A DNA stretch of 64,000 nt, from assembly GCF_015674855.1 (NCBI RefSeq), contig NZ_JADMLG010000002.1, positions 558,001 through 622,000 on the forward strand, in the 5' to 3' direction. Shown piece by piece: positions 1-8,534 of the stretch (position 1 is its first letter; every line of letters begins with the position of its first letter). The DNA is from Nocardia bovistercoris. Its GTDB lineage: Bacteria > Actinomycetota > Actinomycetes > Mycobacteriales > Mycobacteriaceae. Position numbers and translations under genes: made by a program. Below the pieces are notes generated by a model, which worked only from the letters and a program-made list of their open reading frames with translations, was not told the DNA's origin and made no database searches.

Positions 1-425
1 AACGATGGCCGAAGGAGGCCACGGACATTCTCGCAGATAACAGCTTTCGGCTGAATCTCCCGAATCGCGCGAAACATCTCCGGGAACATATTTCGCTTGT
101 CCTCGTCACCTTTGGCTATACCGCCCAGGCTGAACGGCTGGCACGGAGGCCCGCCGGCCAGGAGATCAACCTTGTTGTGCAGGTAATGCATATCGAGAGC
201 GGTGACGTCACCGCGAACCAGTAGACCATTGCCGCGCTCGGGTACCCGTTCATCCTCGCCTCTCGGCTCAGCACCGTTGGCTTCCAGTGTGTCGCACGCG
301 TGTTTGACGAACTCGTTGAGGAGGAGGGGACGAAACCCCGCACGATGGACAGCCAAGGCCAGACCTCCTCCGCCGGCGAACAATTCGACCGAGGTCTTCG
401 GTGTCGATGCTGGCGGGCTCGGCAC
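1..425 (-). CDS. DNA (cytosine-5) methyltransferase, 3' part beyond window
   Basis: This is the N-terminal 141 codons of a C5 cytosine methyltransferase that runs off the left edge. It transfers a methyl group from S-adenosylmethionine to cytosine C5 in a specific site. Visible motifs are motif I VELFAGGGGLALA near the N-terminus, motif IV with the catalytic cysteine (GGPPCQPFS), and the following ENVRGLL (motif VI-like ENV). I chose GTG at 425 because an AAGGA sits 8 nt upstream; an in-frame ATG at 464 has no ribosome-binding site. It is the last visible gene of the minus-strand restriction-modification cluster, about 110 nt after the Z1 gene, and presumably protects host DNA. The target-recognition domain and any downstream vsr-like gene cannot be seen. 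Confidence 0.9.
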   Translation of the reverse strand, partial: MPSPPASTPKTSVELFAGGGGLALAVHRAGFRPLLLNEFVKHACDTLEANGAEPRGEDERVPERGNGLLVRGDVTALDMHYLHNKVDLLAGGPPCQPFSLGGIAKGDEDKRNMFPEMFRAIREIQPKAVICENVRGLLRPS

Positions 426-533
426 AGGTGTGATCCTTACATGTCGGCGGTGGATGTTGATCATCCCGGGACACACTCGGTTCGGTCAAGCGAACGCGGT
501 GGGTCGATGGCGTGTATGTCGACCCGCGCCGTC

Positions 534-3425
534 CTAGTCCGTGTCGACGATCGCGTACTTCGGCATCGCGTGATTCTTGACTCGGTACACCAAGGGGTTG
601 CGATCCTTGGGTGCGGCCGCGCGCGGCAGTCGGAGACTCAACGCCATGACCACGCCCTGGGGGTAGCCGTCGTCCGCTATCTCTTCCGCTGTTGTCGTCT
701 TGTCGATAACAGGGTAGAGAAGCGCAAATCCGGTATTTTCGGTCGATGCCACCTGTTGATCGCATGCCGTGCGGTGCGAGCTGTCCGCGTTGCCTCGGAT
801 ATGCCCACTCGGATCGACCACTCGGCCATGAATAGAGAATTTTCCGACCCCGCGAATATCGACCTTTGTACGGTTCTTCTGTTGCGGCATCACGATCTTC
901 CATTCACGTACTACCTCATTCGGGAGTGTGGCGATCCACGCCAGATCCGCTGTGAAGTGCTTCGGTTCCTTCCAGGTCAGCTTCTTCAATACCTCCACCA
1001 TCTGTTCGTGGGTGACCAGGCCGGTCAGTGCATCGAATGGCCGACCAGTCGTCGGAAACTGGACGCTCTTGTCGGCCGCAAGGAGGAGTGGGATACAGGC
1101 ATCGATATTGGCGTCCAAGAGCGCCTGATTGTTTATCGCGGGGTAACCGGAGCTGGGCTCTTTGGACAGCGTTCTGCGCTCGACGAGCTCAGCGTTTCGC
1201 ATCTTGTTCGGCGCCGTAGGCCGAAGTCCGTGCCGTGACACCAAGGGCTGGACATCCTCCGGCGTCACGGTCGGACGGCCATCCACCATCGCCGCGTATT
1301 GCCGCAGCTCCGCGCGGAAGTCCTCTTCGTCCCAGCACGCGGCTTCGAGGGCGTTTCGCACCGTTGCGGTGATGAACAGTCGCACGAGGTCTCGGTACCC
1401 CGGCCGGAAACCGAACCAGCGACCCATCTGCATGAGAGCCTCGGCGTGCCCGGCGTTGCGGGAGTAGTAGGTGACGGTCAATCCTTCGACGGTGAAGCCG
1501 CGGGCCAGTTTGTTACCGCCGACCAGGATCCGCCATACCGGCCGCTTGTCGAAGTCGAGTTCCTCCTGCTCGATATCCTTTTCGCTGTTGACAATCAGCA
1601 CAGGGGCACCGTTCGGTGCGATCCGACGTGCGGCCCGGCTGATGTGCGGGGCGAGCTCATCGAAAGAGTCCGGCATCGGATCGCCGAACTTCAACGCGTC
1701 GGTGACGGGGGCGAAGTCCTCGGTGTACAAGGTGCGCAGTCTGCTGAGTGCGCTACCGGTGAGATATCCACCGGTACGCCACTTGTCGCGGATCGCGTCC
1801 GCGCGGCTCCGGTGTCCGGCCTTACGCATCGTCTCGTGGACCAGCATGGTGTGGTGCCGGAACGACCGGCTGTACTTCTCGGGGTCGAGCTCCTGTCGGA
1901 ACAGCTTGATGGCTCCCGTCAGGACGAACGAGTCGAGCGCGTTCTGGAGTTGGCGTTCATCCTCAGCATCCTTGTCGGCGTTCCGTTCATCCGGGATCCT
2001 CAGATGGGCTTTCTCCGCCGAATTGGCAAAGGTCTTCTCGTTGTCCGGAATGGATGAGTCCATGTCATGGAAGTCCGAGGCTCCCATGTACCCTGAGGGC
2101 CGCTCCAGTGCGATCAGATAGTCCTTCGGAAAGATGTCTTCCGCATCACGCGGATCGACGAAGACATTGGCGAACGGCGTCGCCGTGTAGCCCACGTACT
2201 GCGCTCGCGGAAGCATGCTGAGCAGGTTGGATATGTGCCTGTTGATCGCGGTGCGCTTCTTGTTCTCCGCTGTCCAGGTCTTCGGATCGGTCGTATTGAT
2301 GGAGGCCTGGTCCGACTCGTCATCGATGATCAGTGTTGGGATGTCGGAGAGCCGATCCCCGGTCGTCTTGAGGTCCTTGACCATGTTGTTCAGGACGGCG
2401 CTGTTCTTCTTGACGATGATCAGCCGAGCATCACTGGTATGCAGGTTCTCCGGATGCCATAGCGGCTTGGTTCGATCGCGCCGCTCGAATTCGAGTGCGG
2501 GCAGGCCTTGTTGGAGCTTTCGGTAATCGAAGTCCCGGGTGGTCATCCGGTGAATATCGGGACGACCCACCTCTGAGGGCCGGACACCGTGACTGACGAA
2601 CCTCCCTTTCGCCCAATCCTCATCATCGAGATAGTCGACGCGTTGGCGGGCGGTCTCATCGGACTCATCTGCCCCCCGCAGCACGTTCTCCCGGCCGACC
2701 AACTCCATGTCCAGCCTGCGTTGCGTCTGTTCACGCAGCATGTTGGTCGTTCCGGTCATGACGATGATCAACCGGTACCCGGCATCGACAGCCTTGGCGA
2801 TGACCCCGGTGAAGTTCGCTGTCTTGCCGCTCTGCACGTAACCCACGACCAAACCTTTGGTCTGGCCCGGCTTCGGTCGTGCGGGATCGATGAGGCGCTC
2901 AACGACATGGTTCGTCGCACGGTCGAGATCATGAATCGAGCCTTCACGCCAGCCGCGGCCCTCCCGAAGGTAGTTCTCGTAGTGCGTCCAATAGAACGCT
3001 CGATCACGCCGGATCTCGTCGCTATACCACGGATCCCATGGGGAGGCGATGACTGTCGGACCGCTCTGATGGCTGATCGGGAAGTGCTGAGCGAACTCCT
3101 TGGCCGTGAGTTCGGAAAGACCCAGTGCGGCCATGATCGTCGCGCGACGTTCCTCCGAATTGGCTGGTGTCTGGTTGGTCCAGGGGTTGCCGTTTTCCGG
3201 CGCGTTATCCCACCTCGCGATATTGAGGTGCAGCGCCCTACGCAGCGGGTCATTCGTCGCGGCCGCCGCTACGTACTCCCGCATCCGATCTTCGGACGCG
3301 TCGAGGGACGGATCGAGGTCCTCGGCCTCGACCAATGCCCGACGGACCAGAGCCCTGGGCGCGTTGTTCGCCATGCCACGAATTGCGGTGCTGTATGCCT
3401 CGGCAAGTGCGTTGGTCATAGTCAT
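534..3425 (-). CDS. Z1 domain helicase-like ATPase of a restriction system
   Basis: A 963-aa protein of the Z1 family, a superfamily-II helicase-like ATPase found in bacterial restriction and defence loci. Residues 195-202 form a Walker A-like GYVQSGKT, residues 368-371 a DEAD-like DDES box, and a later ARGFTVEGLTVTYY / MGRWFGFR stretch corresponds to the distal helicase motifs with an arginine finger. The open frame extends 64 codons further upstream, but ATG at 3425 overlaps the stop of the preceding gene as ATGA, so I take that start and infer translational coupling. Together with the GHKL ATPase, the PD-(D/E)XK protein and the C5 methylase it matches MORC/MutL-associated restriction-modification neighbourhoods. 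Its probable job is ATP-driven DNA translocation or remodelling coupled to cleavage; the exact activity is inferred. Confidence 0.88.
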   Translation of the reverse strand: MTMTNALAEAYSTAIRGMANNAPRALVRRALVEAEDLDPSLDASEDRMREYVAAAATNDPLRRALHLNIARWDNAPENGNPWTNQTPANSEERRATIMAALGLSELTAKEFAQHFPISHQSGPTVIASPWDPWYSDEIRRDRAFYWTHYENYLREGRGWREGSIHDLDRATNHVVERLIDPARPKPGQTKGLVVGYVQSGKTANFTGVIAKAVDAGYRLIIVMTGTTNMLREQTQRRLDMELVGRENVLRGADESDETARQRVDYLDDEDWAKGRFVSHGVRPSEVGRPDIHRMTTRDFDYRKLQQGLPALEFERRDRTKPLWHPENLHTSDARLIIVKKNSAVLNNMVKDLKTTGDRLSDIPTLIIDDESDQASINTTDPKTWTAENKKRTAINRHISNLLSMLPRAQYVGYTATPFANVFVDPRDAEDIFPKDYLIALERPSGYMGASDFHDMDSSIPDNEKTFANSAEKAHLRIPDERNADKDAEDERQLQNALDSFVLTGAIKLFRQELDPEKYSRSFRHHTMLVHETMRKAGHRSRADAIRDKWRTGGYLTGSALSRLRTLYTEDFAPVTDALKFGDPMPDSFDELAPHISRAARRIAPNGAPVLIVNSEKDIEQEELDFDKRPVWRILVGGNKLARGFTVEGLTVTYYSRNAGHAEALMQMGRWFGFRPGYRDLVRLFITATVRNALEAACWDEEDFRAELRQYAAMVDGRPTVTPEDVQPLVSRHGLRPTAPNKMRNAELVERRTLSKEPSSGYPAINNQALLDANIDACIPLLLAADKSVQFPTTGRPFDALTGLVTHEQMVEVLKKLTWKEPKHFTADLAWIATLPNEVVREWKIVMPQQKNRTKVDIRGVGKFSIHGRVVDPSGHIRGNADSSHRTACDQQVASTENTGFALLYPVIDKTTTAEEIADDGYPQGVVMALSLRLPRAAAPKDRNPLVYRVKNHAMPKYAIVDTD

Positions 3426-4417
3426 CCTTCGAATTCGGCGGCCCGGGAAACGATGTCGGGGACCGGCTGAGTGGTTTCGAGTCCGTCCAGGTTGATCCGG
3501 TACTTCACATCGGGGATCCGCCCCATCGGCACCCAGTCCGTCCGGATGGCGTCCGGCGTCAGACGTGGGAAGTCGCCCGTCACGGCGTGCGGGACGCTCG
3601 GGGTCCGCCTGGTCCAAACGGTCGAGAGCCGGTCCCTGGCAGATTCATACCAGCCGGATCCGACAAGTTCGGTCTCGAACCTGTCGCGAAGCGCATCGTC
3701 GGACATCTGACTCCGCACGAGGTCCACGAGCTCGGGAAGCGTCCTACCCGCTCCAGCCCCTGCTGGAGTGATCTGGTGCGAGACAACCCACAGGGGTCGG
3801 ACGCCAGTCGGCACCAATTGGGTGAGCGACTCGATCCAGTGCGTACGCCGCTCACTCGAGGTCGTCTTGACCTCGATATCGAGCTCGGGCAACCCGAAGT
3901 CGTGCTCTTGGGCATCCCCGCCACGCCACGCCTGCAGCGCGTCTCGCGCGCCGAGAGTACCGAAGAGCCCACCGAGCACCAGTAGCTCGCCGAACAGTCC
4001 GACTTCACGTTCCCTGGAAAGTGTCGCTGAGGACAGGAGCAGCGACGAAAGTTTCGCCAACGTCGCACGCAATGCGACCGCCGGTTTCATTCCATCGAGC
4101 TGAACGCGATCGATCATCGCGCACAAGACCGGATACGCGTCTCGGAACAGCGCTCCGTTGGTCACGACGACTTCCAGATACCAGTGACCATCGAAAGTGG
4201 TAACCCGCGTCGTGACGTTGCTTAGACCCGTTTCCGGTGCCGCGCTGACAGAGGGGATCTCGATACGGAGACCGAGTTCAGGCGTGACCGGATTGATGAA
4301 GACGCTGGCTGCTGGAGCGCCGGGGACCGGCAGAGTCATCGGCACCCGATTGTCGACGTACTGGTCGAAACCCTCTGCGGACAGGTGGCGTCCGTCGACT
4401 GAACTACTCTCGGTCAC
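3422..4417 (-). CDS. PD-(D/E)XK motif protein (DUF4420-like), candidate endonuclease
   Basis: A 331-aa protein resembling the DUF4420/PD-(D/E)XK family. The C-terminal half has an Asp-rich lead-in followed by LDIEVKTT, the E-X-K half of a restriction-endonuclease fold active site, then SSERRTHWIESL. It is therefore the likely DNA-cleaving component of the cluster. I choose the GTG at 4417: GGAG lies 5 nt upstream, and the start overlaps the stop of the GHKL gene as GTGA. The longer frame to 4459 would overlap that gene by 46 nt. Its own stop overlaps the Z1 start by 4 nt, so the three genes look like one translationally coupled operon. Nuclease activity is inferred from the motif, not proven. 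Confidence 0.8.
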   Translation of the reverse strand: MTESSSVDGRHLSAEGFDQYVDNRVPMTLPVPGAPAASVFINPVTPELGLRIEIPSVSAAPETGLSNVTTRVTTFDGHWYLEVVVTNGALFRDAYPVLCAMIDRVQLDGMKPAVALRATLAKLSSLLLSSATLSREREVGLFGELLVLGGLFGTLGARDALQAWRGGDAQEHDFGLPELDIEVKTTSSERRTHWIESLTQLVPTGVRPLWVVSHQITPAGAGAGRTLPELVDLVRSQMSDDALRDRFETELVGSGWYESARDRLSTVWTRRTPSVPHAVTGDFPRLTPDAIRTDWVPMGRIPDVKYRINLDGLETTQPVPDIVSRAAEFEG

Positions 4418-5925
4418 TGTCGCTCCGCTTGCGCCGCCGTGGTGAGGATGGACTGCCACATCTCTATGTTGTCCTTGTCCTTCTTGCCGAGGTACTCGCC
4501 CTCGAAGACGTTCGCGACCAAGAGGTACAGCAGGGACTTGACTAGTGGGACATCGTTGAGGCCGCCGTGTTTACCGCCGAGCAGCATCTTGCGGTAACGC
4601 TTGTTCAACCAAAGGGTCTGTGCGTCCCGGTCGATTCGGAAGAACGCGTCATCGATGAAGTTATCCCAGCGTATCGCGATGGGATCCACACTACGGACCG
4701 CCGGAATCTCGTTCTGGATGGTGGCGCGCACGCGGGGCGGCAGTCCTTGCCCGGGATGGATCATTGCGGTCCGCCTCGACACCCGCGCCTGCGACCTCCG
4801 AAAAAGCCTTTCCGCGACCTCGAAATATCCGCTCAGCTTGGTCCCGTCGTGCGCGCGGGCGGTCGCAGCCAAGCGTGCGAACTCGTGGCCGGTTTGCACC
4901 CGAGACTTCTCCGGGTTCATCTGGAACAAGCCGCCCATGTCACCGTCGATATCGACTTCGACGCGAGCCAACTTCAGCCGCCGATCCGCAGCGTGGACTC
5001 CGTACCATCCCCCCGACTGCAGCAGACGATCGCGGCGGTAGAAGTAGAGGCCCTGATGGTCACCCGAGCGATCGAGGAGGCGAAATTGGGGAAGGTTGGA
5101 AGGTTTGGGCCAGAGGTGGCAACGGAATTCGACTCGATGCCCATCCATCTCGGCGATCAATGTTTTCGGATAGTCGTCCAATCCCGACTGCGGATAACCG
5201 AAGGGATCCAGTGCGTCGACCGGGACCTTCGCGCCTGGGAGAGCATTCTCGACGTCCAACACCTCGATATCGATCCGGAGGCGGCCGTCAGCGAGGAACC
5301 TGTGGAAGGTCAACCCCAGGTGTTGGCAGGTCAGGGTTATCGTGTGGTCCAGATACGCCTCGATCTGCATAGTGTCGGTAGTCGCGGGGAACGCAGAGAC
5401 ATCGTCCCAGCGGATCAGCGTGCCGCTGCTCGCTGAGTCGAACGGCCAGTTCCTGTCGAACTCTGCGGCGACGAACGACGACGTAACCACATCGCAACGA
5501 AAGTCACTGCGGGACACGACACCCGGCCGCCACCGTCGCCCGACCGGCTGCTGACCAGCAAGGCGTGACATCACGATCAAGCTCCTCGCCTGGCTGAAGG
5601 AGGCAGCCTTCAGTCCAAGACCGAAATGACCGAGATCGCTGCCGCCGTACTCGCGCCTGCCCCCGATCGTCATCGCCGTATCGATGGTCTCCTCCGCCAT
5701 CCCACATCCGTTGTCGAGGACATACAGGGCGACGAGCCCCCGTTGAGTGCGGATGAAGCGGATCACGACCCGATTTGCCTGTGCGTCGACAGCATTATCG
5801 ACGAGATCCGCGAGTGCGGTCTCCAACGAGTGGTTGCGACCGATGGAATCCAGCACCCGCGGATCGGGAGGCAGCATGACGCTGCGCTCCGTAGGCACTT
5901 CCTGAGTCCATTCGACCACTTGCAT
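4414..5925 (-). CDS. GHKL (MORC/MutL-like) ATPase of a restriction system
   Basis: A 503-aa GHKL-type ATPase. The Bergerat ATP-binding motifs are clear: ETALADLVDNAVDA at residues 35-48 (N box), DNGCGM at 71-76 (G1) and GHFGLGLKAAS at 99-109 (G2/lid). Such proteins clamp DNA or partner proteins in an ATP-dependent cycle. MORC-like versions occur in bacterial restriction-modification loci with Z1 helicases and PD-(D/E)XK nucleases, exactly the neighbours here. It is the first gene of the minus-strand operon and its stop overlaps the next start (GTGA). The start is uncertain: ATG 5925 has GAGGGG only 2-3 nt upstream, whereas the in-frame GTG at 5919 has better spacing. No fused S5 or nuclease domain was recognised in the C-terminal half. 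Confidence 0.87.
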   Translation of the reverse strand: MQVVEWTQEVPTERSVMLPPDPRVLDSIGRNHSLETALADLVDNAVDAQANRVVIRFIRTQRGLVALYVLDNGCGMAEETIDTAMTIGGRREYGGSDLGHFGLGLKAASFSQARSLIVMSRLAGQQPVGRRWRPGVVSRSDFRCDVVTSSFVAAEFDRNWPFDSASSGTLIRWDDVSAFPATTDTMQIEAYLDHTITLTCQHLGLTFHRFLADGRLRIDIEVLDVENALPGAKVPVDALDPFGYPQSGLDDYPKTLIAEMDGHRVEFRCHLWPKPSNLPQFRLLDRSGDHQGLYFYRRDRLLQSGGWYGVHAADRRLKLARVEVDIDGDMGGLFQMNPEKSRVQTGHEFARLAATARAHDGTKLSGYFEVAERLFRRSQARVSRRTAMIHPGQGLPPRVRATIQNEIPAVRSVDPIAIRWDNFIDDAFFRIDRDAQTLWLNKRYRKMLLGGKHGGLNDVPLVKSLLYLLVANVFEGEYLGKKDKDNIEMWQSILTTAAQAERQ

Positions 5926-6059
5926 TCCCCTCGCTCGACCGAAGTTCGCACAGCCACCAGTGCATGTCGGGGCCCACCCTCACGTTCGCACCCACCGAAG
6001 CAGCTCTGCGGAAACATTTCGCTACGAAGTTTAGCCTCCGTCCACTGACGAAGGTCGTG

Positions 6060-6090
6060 GGTGATCCGCGCCCGTGGCGCGTGGATCACC
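6060..6090. promoter_or_regulatory. Hairpin/dyad upstream of the restriction operon
   Basis: GGTGATCC at 6060-6067 and GGATCACC at 6083-6090 are exact inverted repeats, with an inner GCGCC/GGCGC pair, giving an almost continuous stem. It lies about 135 nt upstream of the first gene of the GHKL-Z1-methylase operon. It could be a dyad operator, for example for methylase autoregulation, or a terminator-like hairpin; no T-tract follows on either strand. Confidence 0.5.
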
Positions 6091-6772
6091 GGATTTCAGG
6101 ACGTGAGGTAGCCGCTGGTCTGCCCAACATTCCCATTTCGATGCCGGTTCGAGGCCGGGCCGAGGCGGTCAGGCGGTGTCGGGTATTGCGGTGTCAGATA
6201 GCGCTGTGCCACAAAAGGATCCATGCACAAGTGCGGGGCCAGCGGCGAGGCAGGTAAGGTTTGGCGAGCGGCGGGTACGTTCACAATCTTGCGGCGAACG
6301 GCGGCGACGCGGGCTCAGCGGTGATTGGTGCCAGCAAGAGCACGGCGCAGCGCGGAGTAGGCCGTGGGCGATAGCGGCGCACAGGGCCAAGCGAAGTTCG
6401 CGCCGAAACGTCCTGAGGGAAAGGTGGGCGAGGGGTCCGTCGATCAGGTCAGCGAACACGAGCTCCGTTGCGCTGATCCTCAAAGTTCTTGCGCCACCTG
6501 CGAGAATACTAGCTACCCGGCCTTGCGGGAACATCAGAAAGCCTTGTCACGAAGTCGTGTGCATTCGCCCTAGCAATACCTCACATCCGCCCGGGGAACC
6601 CCACTCGAGAACCCGCCACCTCCAATCTGGTTCCGATGCACAAGATCCAGACTCGGAGATCACCGACAACGCGGGACCGGCTGTCCGAGCCCCGAGAAAC
6701 CTTCTCCACTGAGCAGACGCTTGTCACTGATGGTCCGTTCGGCACCCGATCGACAAGAGAAGTTGTCGCTTA
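6091..6772. other. No convincing gene; degraded intergenic DNA
   Basis: About 680 bases with lower and irregular GC and only short, mutually overlapping open frames on both strands. None has a recognisable family, a good ribosome-binding site or a codon pattern like the neighbouring genes. The right part (about 6660-6772, minus strand) may hold remains of a vapC start: a short D-N-S/F-like segment follows directly after the vapB relic. Confidence 0.5.
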
Positions 6773-6998
6773 TCAGGACTGGGATTCGCTGGAAATCACC
6801 GGTGCACCGAGCCCGTACTCGAGGTCGGTCAGCCGTGCGATGCCGTCGATCAGCGCGCCCTTCTTTCTCGAGGCGATGAGCCTGCGCAATGCCGGGTCGA
6901 GAACCGCTCGGTTCGATCGCTCCGCCGTGTCCGGGCCGGCACGTCCGAGCTGCGGCAGGTCTGGGTCGATGATAGCGATTTCCTCGGAACAGACGTTG
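6773..6998 (-). pseudogene. Relic VapB-type antitoxin
   Basis: The minus-strand frame contains SNRAVLDPALRRLIAS followed by GALIDGIARLTDLEYGLGAPV. It aligns almost residue for residue with the intact VapB antitoxin at 10992-11210 (SNRAVLDLALRRLIAS, GAMIDGIAGLTDLENELGAPV). The conserved N-terminal DLDP region is altered, there is no plausible start with a ribosome-binding site, and no intact PIN toxin follows. I read it as a decayed vapB whose toxin gene has largely been lost. It could still produce a stray antitoxin-like peptide. Confidence 0.7.
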
Positions 6999-7052
6999 AA
7001 GCGAATTCGACGGCATTCCGCACAAGGCAACCTCGGCATCCGCTACGTGGGG

Positions 7053-7073
7053 TTATCTCAGAGCCAGCGTCTC
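7053..7073. repeat. 21-bp repeat, copy 1 (vapC 3' end relic)
   Basis: The 21 bases from 7053 are identical to 11605-11625, where they encode the last residues and stop (ETLALR-stop on the minus strand) of an intact PIN toxin. Here they stand alone in the same reading sense, so they are a fragment of a vapC 3' end. The two copies are direct repeats bracketing about 4.5 kb that carries the reductase/HxlR pair, RloAB and vapBC. Confidence 0.75.
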
Positions 7074-7148
7074 AATCCTAGATGTGCGCGGTGTGCCGGC
7101 CTGTATCAGCACCACACCAAAAGCCATCGGCATTGAATCACCACGCTC

Positions 7149-7793
7149 TCACTCGTCGCGGTTCCTGTTCCACAGCTGATGTGTCAGACCGCTGGATGTA
7201 CTGACGGACTCGACGCTGAATCGATCTTCCAGGCCGGTGAGGTGATCCCAGATCCGAACACCGGTACCGAGCACGATCGGAACTATCGATATGTGCAGGA
7301 AATCGATGAGATCGGCCTGGAGGAATTCGCTCACGGTGGACGGCCCGCCGCCGATCCGGACGTCCAGTCCGCCTGCCGCGTCTTGTGCCAAGCGAAGCGC
7401 CTCCTGCGGCGAGGCGTCCACGAAGTGGAAACTGGTGCCGTTGTCGAATTCGAGCGCTTCACGCGGATAGTGAGTCAGGATGAAGACCGGAGTGTGGAAG
7501 GGCGGCGCGTCTCCCCACCATCCTTTCCAGCCGTCGTCCTGCCATTCGCCCGTCTGCGGACCGAATTTTCGGCGACCCATGATCTCGGCCCCGACACCCT
7601 GACCCCACATGCTGAACAGGGCGCGGTCGACGGTCACCGGTTCGTCGATTCCGTGAATGCCGTGGATGACTCGTCCGTCGAACTTTCCGAACAACGCCCC
7701 CGCTCCGCCGATCGGCGCTTCGAACGTCACATGATCGCCTGCGGCGTACCCGTCCGAAGAAACGAACAGGTTATGGACTCGCGTACGGGACAC
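7149..7793 (-). CDS. RibD C-terminal/dihydrofolate-reductase-fold protein
   Basis: A 214-aa protein of the RibD C-terminal (DHFR-fold) family, cytosolic NADPH-dependent reductases of mostly unknown substrate. Family marks are the N-terminal LFVSSDGYAAG, EIMGRRKFG, PVFILTHYPRE and the glycine-rich DVRIGGGPSTVSEFL segment that binds the cofactor, followed by LHISIVPIVLGTG. Length is normal for the stand-alone family. It is divergently transcribed from an HxlR-type regulator with a short shared promoter region containing a dyad. This is a common arrangement in which the regulator senses a reactive small molecule and the reductase is induced, so the two very likely form one regulatory unit. Substrate unknown. 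Confidence 0.85.
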   Translation of the reverse strand: MSRTRVHNLFVSSDGYAAGDHVTFEAPIGGAGALFGKFDGRVIHGIHGIDEPVTVDRALFSMWGQGVGAEIMGRRKFGPQTGEWQDDGWKGWWGDAPPFHTPVFILTHYPREALEFDNGTSFHFVDASPQEALRLAQDAAGGLDVRIGGGPSTVSEFLQADLIDFLHISIVPIVLGTGVRIWDHLTGLEDRFSVESVSTSSGLTHQLWNRNRDE

Positions 7794-7825
7794 AATGACT
7801 CCAATACCAGTGGTTGCAAATTAAA

Positions 7826-7852
7826 ATCACTCGCATCGTAGCGTAGAGTGAT
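7826..7852. promoter_or_regulatory. Candidate HxlR operator
   Basis: ATCACTC (7826-7832) and GAGTGAT (7846-7852) are exact inverted repeats separated by 13 bases, in the only intergenic gap between the divergent reductase and HxlR genes. A further AATCACT half-site occurs at 7863-7869. Position and symmetry suit a winged-helix dimer binding site controlling both promoters. Confidence 0.55.
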
Positions 7853-7881
7853 CTCTATCTGCAATCACTTTGGAGGGTCGG

Positions 7882-8433
7882 ATGGCGAGAGAACAGCCCC
7901 GATCAGGATGTGCGATCAATGCGGCGGTCGAAGTGCTGGGCGACGCCTGGAGCCTCATCGTGCTTCGCGACATCGTTTTCGGCGGTCGTCGGCACTTCCG
8001 TGAGCTCCTGACGCGCAGCGAAGAAGGCATCGCGTCGAACATCCTCGCCAACCGCCTCCGAAATCTGGTCGAGCAAGGACTGCTTTCCCGTGACCATGTG
8101 ATGCGGGGACAGCGGGCGGCATATTCGCTCACCGAGGCCGGGATTCAGACCGTTCCGGTGATGGTGGCGCTAGGGACCTGGGGCATGCGTCATCGACCCA
8201 CGTCACACGCGCTGAGTGTGCGCGCTCGGATCCTGGCCGAGGCCCCCGAACTCGTCGACGACTTCATCGATGAACTCCGCGAGGTTCACCTCGGCATTCC
8301 GCGAAGCCACCCCGAACGCCCACTTGCGTCCGAACGACTGCGGCACGCCTTCGAGTCCGCCACGGAAGGAGCGGGGACATGGTGCGGTGGCGGCGCCGCG
8401 CCCGAATCAGCAAGCTCGAACACCGATGTCTGA
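7882..8433 (+). CDS. HxlR-family transcriptional regulator
   Basis: A 183-aa winged helix-turn-helix regulator of the HxlR family. The N-terminal half shows the family pattern: a cysteine near the start (SGCAINAAVEVLGDAWSLIVLRDI), then FGGRRHFRELL, ISxxLLxxRLxxL-like ASNILANRLRNLVEQGLL and YSLTEAG. Such proteins bind DNA as dimers and often sense electrophiles or oxidants. ATG 7882 is preceded by GGAGGG at good distance; a TTG four codons upstream is in frame but would lie over this site. It is divergent from the DHFR-fold reductase, its probable target. The C-terminal extension of about 75 residues after GTWGMRHRP is longer than the minimal family and carries no recognised motif. Confidence 0.88.
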   Translation: MAREQPRSGCAINAAVEVLGDAWSLIVLRDIVFGGRRHFRELLTRSEEGIASNILANRLRNLVEQGLLSRDHVMRGQRAAYSLTEAGIQTVPVMVALGTWGMRHRPTSHALSVRARILAEAPELVDDFIDELREVHLGIPRSHPERPLASERLRHAFESATEGAGTWCGGGAAPESASSNTDV

Positions 8434-8522
8434 ACGTTCTACCACAGATAGATAGGTCGAAATATTGGCTCGTTAAAGCCCAAAATACTCGAAAAACGTA
8501 AGAATCAATGCGTTCCGACTGC

Positions 8523-8528
8523 TAGAAT
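8523..8528 (+). promoter_or_regulatory. Candidate -10 box of the RloA-like gene
   Basis: TAGAAT lies 7 bases before the ATG at 8535 and no ribosome-binding site intervenes, so the transcript may be leaderless, as is frequent in actinobacteria. The surrounding 100 bases are AT-rich compared with the window. No clear -35 box was found. Confidence 0.4.
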
Positions 8529-8534
8529 CGCCAG

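Noticed and set aside
6169..6534. 121-codon minus-strand ORF upstream of the restriction operon
   Set aside because: The product has no recognisable domain, becomes Arg/Ser/Pro-rich, and conflicts with equally long frames on the other strand.
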